A DNA stretch of 7,731 bases from Bacillota bacterium (GTDB taxonomy: Bacteria > Bacillota > Clostridia > Acetivibrionales > DTU013), in assembly GCA_023435305.1 (NCBI GenBank), contig JAEYRV010000052.1, positions 1 to 7,731 of the forward strand. The letters are read 5' to 3'. The position numbers and the translations under genes were made by a program. The number at the start of each line of letters is the position of its first letter. Position 1 is the first letter of the stretch. This document shows, one piece after another, positions 5,906 through 7,731 of this stretch. The notes beneath the pieces are model-generated. The model had not been told where the DNA came from, did no database searches, and saw only the letters and a list, made by a program, of their open reading frames with translations.

Positions 5906-6757
5906 TCAAACTTTATGCCCCATCCAGAATCTCATAAATGGTTTATATCCCAGTGAGGCATACCAATCCTCCAGATGTGTGTACCCTATATAGGCCGTAT
6001 CACTTCCCATTTTCTTCAGTTCATCCGTTCCAATGGCAACAAGCCTCAAGCCGATCCCTTTTTTCCTGGCTTTCGGAACGACACCTACGCAGCCGATCTC
6101 TCCGGTGATCCGTGACCCTTCCGTATAAAATGGAGCGCCGTCTCTGCTGACGAGAGCAGCTCCGACCAGTTCTCCTTCTTCCTCGGCCACCAGTACATGA
6201 TCCTCAGTTTGCTCATAATAACGGCACCAGTCCGGGTCGATCAGATTCACTGCATCCAGCAGCTTTCCCCTCTCTGTATCCTTTGCATATCTGAAGACAA
6301 TGTTCTCAGGGCATTCCGGGATCTGAACCCTATCGATGGAAAAGTCCTTCAGCTCCATAGTCATATCGACACTTTCCCAATCAGCTGAATACCCTCTTTT
6401 TTCAAAAAAGGGACATGGCCCCCTGTCTGCCAAAAACGGCACCCCCTGAAAGAGGTAGGAGCTGCCCCGACCCAGAATAATGCTGTCATATCCGCTGCTT
6501 ATGATCATATTTTCTGACTTTTTCAACAACTCTGTGCCGTACCCTTTGTTTCGGAACCTTTCGTCAACACAAAGCAGCAACACTGCATTCCCGCTTACAA
6601 GCGAGACACCTGCCAGTTCACCGTGCTCTGACACCTTGATTCTCTCGGTATTACGGTATCCCAATTTGTCAAAGAAATCATCATACCTAACTTTCAGGTG
6701 TGGAAAACATCTGCAATAAAGATCATAGACTTCATCCATTATATCTGATCCCGTCAT
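5906..6757 (-). CDS. Tandem-domain GNAT family N-acetyltransferase
   Basis: A 283-residue protein made of two GNAT folds. The first (about 1-130) has the acetyl-CoA pyrophosphate loop RNKGYG (69-74) after LLLCVDERF, and FFEKRGY (117-123) as motif B. The second (about 153-283) has VGVVPKARKKGIG with RKKGIG at 231-236, and LEDWYASLGYKPF (262-274). Both pyrophosphate loops fit the R/Q-x-x-G-x-G/A rule, so neither domain is obviously dead. The acceptor is unknown; GNAT enzymes acetylate amines on small molecules, peptides or proteins. The start at 6757 has AAGGAA 9 nt upstream, within the end of the NYN gene; a second ATG six codons later is possible. It is only 2 nt beyond the NYN stop codon, so the two are almost certainly translated from one message. 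Confidence 0.92.
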   Translation of the reverse strand: MTGSDIMDEVYDLYCRCFPHLKVRYDDFFDKLGYRNTERIKVSEHGELAGVSLVSGNAVLLLCVDERFRNKGYGTELLKKSENMIISSGYDSIILGRGSSYLFQGVPFLADRGPCPFFEKRGYSADWESVDMTMELKDFSIDRVQIPECPENIVFRYAKDTERGKLLDAVNLIDPDWCRYYEQTEDHVLVAEEEGELVGAALVSRDGAPFYTEGSRITGEIGCVGVVPKARKKGIGLRLVAIGTDELKKMGSDTAYIGYTHLEDWYASLGYKPFMRFWMGHKV

Positions 6758-6759
6758 GA

Positions 6760-7524
6760 TTATTTATTCCTTACATATATGTGTTTGATCCTGGAATTGC
6801 TCGTCTTCCTGAATTCCAGTTCAAAGCGGTCGATGCTCTTTATCATAAGGGTAAGCTTTGGAAACCCATAGTTTCTGGAGTCAAAGTCAGGCTGTTTCTT
6901 CGAGATCAGATTGCCTACCTCACCAAGGAACGCCCATCCGCTTTCGTCCGCTACATCATTGACAGAGGTCGCGATCAGATTGATCAGCCTCTCATCTATT
7001 TCGAGGGTGCTTGGCTTAACTTCCTGGGCAATGATGCTTTCCTTGCTGTTTTCGTCAGCGTCGGCCACTTTGTTTTTAACATGCATACTGATAATTTCTA
7101 TGTAAATGAATTTGTCACATGCAACTATGAATGAGTTGGGAGTTTTACGCTCCCCTATGCCGATAACTCGCATGCCCGCTTCACGCAGCCTCGTCGCCAG
7201 CCTGGTAAAATCGCTGTCGCTGGAAATAATGCAAAAGCCGTCGACCTTTTCCGAATACAATATATCCATTGCATCTATTATCATGGCGGAGTCGGAGGAG
7301 TTTTTGCCTGAAGTATAGCTATATTGCTGGATAGGCGTGATAGCGTTCTCCAGAAGAGAGTTTTTCCACCCTGTTATTGCCGGGCTTGTCCAATCGGCAT
7401 ATATTCTTTTTATGGTAGGAGTGCCATATTTCGCGACCTCCTCAAGTATACCCTTGATATTTTTATAAGGAACATTTTCTGCATCGATCAGAACCGCAAG
7501 TCTGAGCTCACCGGTATCAGACAT
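6760..7524 (-). CDS. NYN domain protein with C-terminal OST-HTH/LOTUS domain
   Basis: A 254-residue protein with an N-terminal NYN (LabA-like, PIN-fold) domain at about 8-143 and a LOTUS/OST-HTH domain at about 176-250, joined by a polar linker. NYN acidic residues are present: Asp14 in VLIDAENV, Asp78 in KNSSDSAMIIDAMDIL, and Asp103 and Asp105 in ISSDSDFTRLATRLRE. This set matches a metal-dependent ribonuclease site. The LOTUS part includes GWAFLGEVGNLI (196-207) and NYGFPKLTLMIKS (218-230); LOTUS domains bind RNA. A role in RNA cleavage or turnover is therefore inferred, with target unknown. The start was moved seven codons in from the ATG at 7545, because AAGGAGG (7532-7538) lies 7 nt before the ATG at 7524. 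It is the first gene after a strong promoter. Confidence 0.93.
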   Translation of the reverse strand: MSDTGELRLAVLIDAENVPYKNIKGILEEVAKYGTPTIKRIYADWTSPAITGWKNSLLENAITPIQQYSYTSGKNSSDSAMIIDAMDILYSEKVDGFCIISSDSDFTRLATRLREAGMRVIGIGERKTPNSFIVACDKFIYIEIISMHVKNKVADADENSKESIIAQEVKPSTLEIDERLINLIATSVNDVADESGWAFLGEVGNLISKKQPDFDSRNYGFPKLTLMIKSIDRFELEFRKTSNSRIKHIYVRNK

Positions 7525-7531
7525 CTGATTC

Positions 7532-7538
7532 CCTCCTT
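7532..7538 (-). promoter_or_regulatory. Ribosome binding site deciding the NYN gene start
   Basis: AAGGAGG with 7 nt to the ATG at 7524. The in-frame ATG at 7545 would place this site inside the gene. Confidence 0.85.
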
Positions 7539-7556
7539 TGACCATATTGATACCTT

Positions 7557-7585
7557 ATTCTACCATACGTCAACATCATTAACAA
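7557..7585 (-). promoter_or_regulatory. SigA-type promoter of the NYN gene and downstream genes
   Basis: On the minus strand TTGTTA (-35, 7580-7585; 4 of 6 consensus) is followed by exactly 17 bp and TAGAAT (-10, 7557-7562; 5 of 6), with TGG just before it forming an extended -10. Transcription would start near 7550, leaving a leader of about 25 nt before the ATG at 7524. An inverted repeat TCATT-GTT-AATGA (7576-7588) covers the -35. Confidence 0.6.
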
Positions 7586-7661
7586 TGACCTGTACAAGTC
7601 GATTCACGGCCTACGCATGAAAACTATTTCCAACCAGCAATCCTTTAAGAGATTTTTAAAA

Positions 7662-7678
7662 TATACCGTTGCGGTATA
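7662..7678. promoter_or_regulatory. Perfect 7+3+7 inverted repeat, operator- or hairpin-like
   Basis: TATACCG-TTG-CGGTATA, a perfect inverted repeat with a 3-nt centre, about 77 bp upstream of the -35 of the NYN promoter. Its size suits a dimeric repressor such as a TetR- or GntR-type protein. Read on the minus strand it is followed by TTTTAAAA, so a weak terminator for a gene beyond the right edge is the alternative. No regulator gene is visible in the window. Confidence 0.35.
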
Positions 7679-7731
7679 CAAAATGAGAAGTGAGTATTTT
7701 GCGAGCTCCCCGAATTTACTAAGATATGCAG

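Noticed and set aside
7604..7729. Minus-strand frame open from the right edge, 41 codons ending TGA, which could be the tail of an upstream gene.
   Set aside because: No familiar protein sequence, and it runs through the inverted repeat at 7662-7678. Length is within chance.
7683..7731. Plus-strand ATG just after the inverted repeat, open to the window edge (16 codons), possibly a divergent regulator.
   Set aside because: No ribosome binding site precedes it and too little is visible to judge.

Overview
The window looks like chromosomal DNA from a Gram-positive bacterium of the Firmicutes, probably a clostridium. The grounds are strong AGGAGG-type ribosome binding sites ahead of most genes, moderate A+T richness, a SigA-like promoter, and a methyltransferase (3303-4100) of a type I associate with this group. 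This is inference from style and recalled families, not a database match.

All nine well-supported genes lie on the minus strand, so transcription runs from right to left. From upstream to downstream they are: a NYN-LOTUS RNA-binding/nuclease-type protein (6760-7524), a protein with two GNAT acetyltransferase domains (5906-6757), a DinB-fold protein (5414-5875), a VOC/glyoxalase-fold protein (4971-5336), two different class I SAM-dependent methyltransferases (4179-4808 and 3303-4100), a lipoprotein with a predicted beta-propeller-like body (1810-3159), a histidine-phosphatase-family enzyme (1159-1779), and an SGNH/GDSL hydrolase (195-962). A good promoter with an extended -10 (7557-7585) precedes the NYN gene. 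NYN and GNAT are 2 nt apart, GNAT and DinB 30 nt, and lipoprotein and phosphatase 30 nt, so these are likely co-transcribed. The other gaps are 77 to 196 nt. I found no convincing intrinsic terminator between genes, so one long transcript or several short ones are both possible. The genes do not form a recognisable pathway; most are small-molecule or RNA-modifying enzymes with unknown substrates.

The most unusual signal is not a gene. Within the left 3.3 kb there are four short tandem repeats whose period is 18 bp or a multiple of it: a hexapeptide repeat at the C-terminus of the GDSL protein (207-278), an eight-unit 18-bp array just after the phosphatase stop codon (1010-1153), a hexapeptide repeat in the linker of the lipoprotein (2950-3003), and a 54-bp tandem duplication covering the end of a methyltransferase gene (3221-3328). 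Three of the four sit at gene 3' ends and appear to be copied from the end of the gene itself. No repeat of this kind was noticed in the right-hand genes.

Other points are a possible 43-codon gene filling the gap before the 4179-4808 methyltransferase and overlapping its start, and a perfect 7+3+7 inverted repeat near the right edge. The ends of the window (1-194 and 7604-7731) hold no gene I can support. I see no tRNA, rRNA, CRISPR array, transposase or attachment site.
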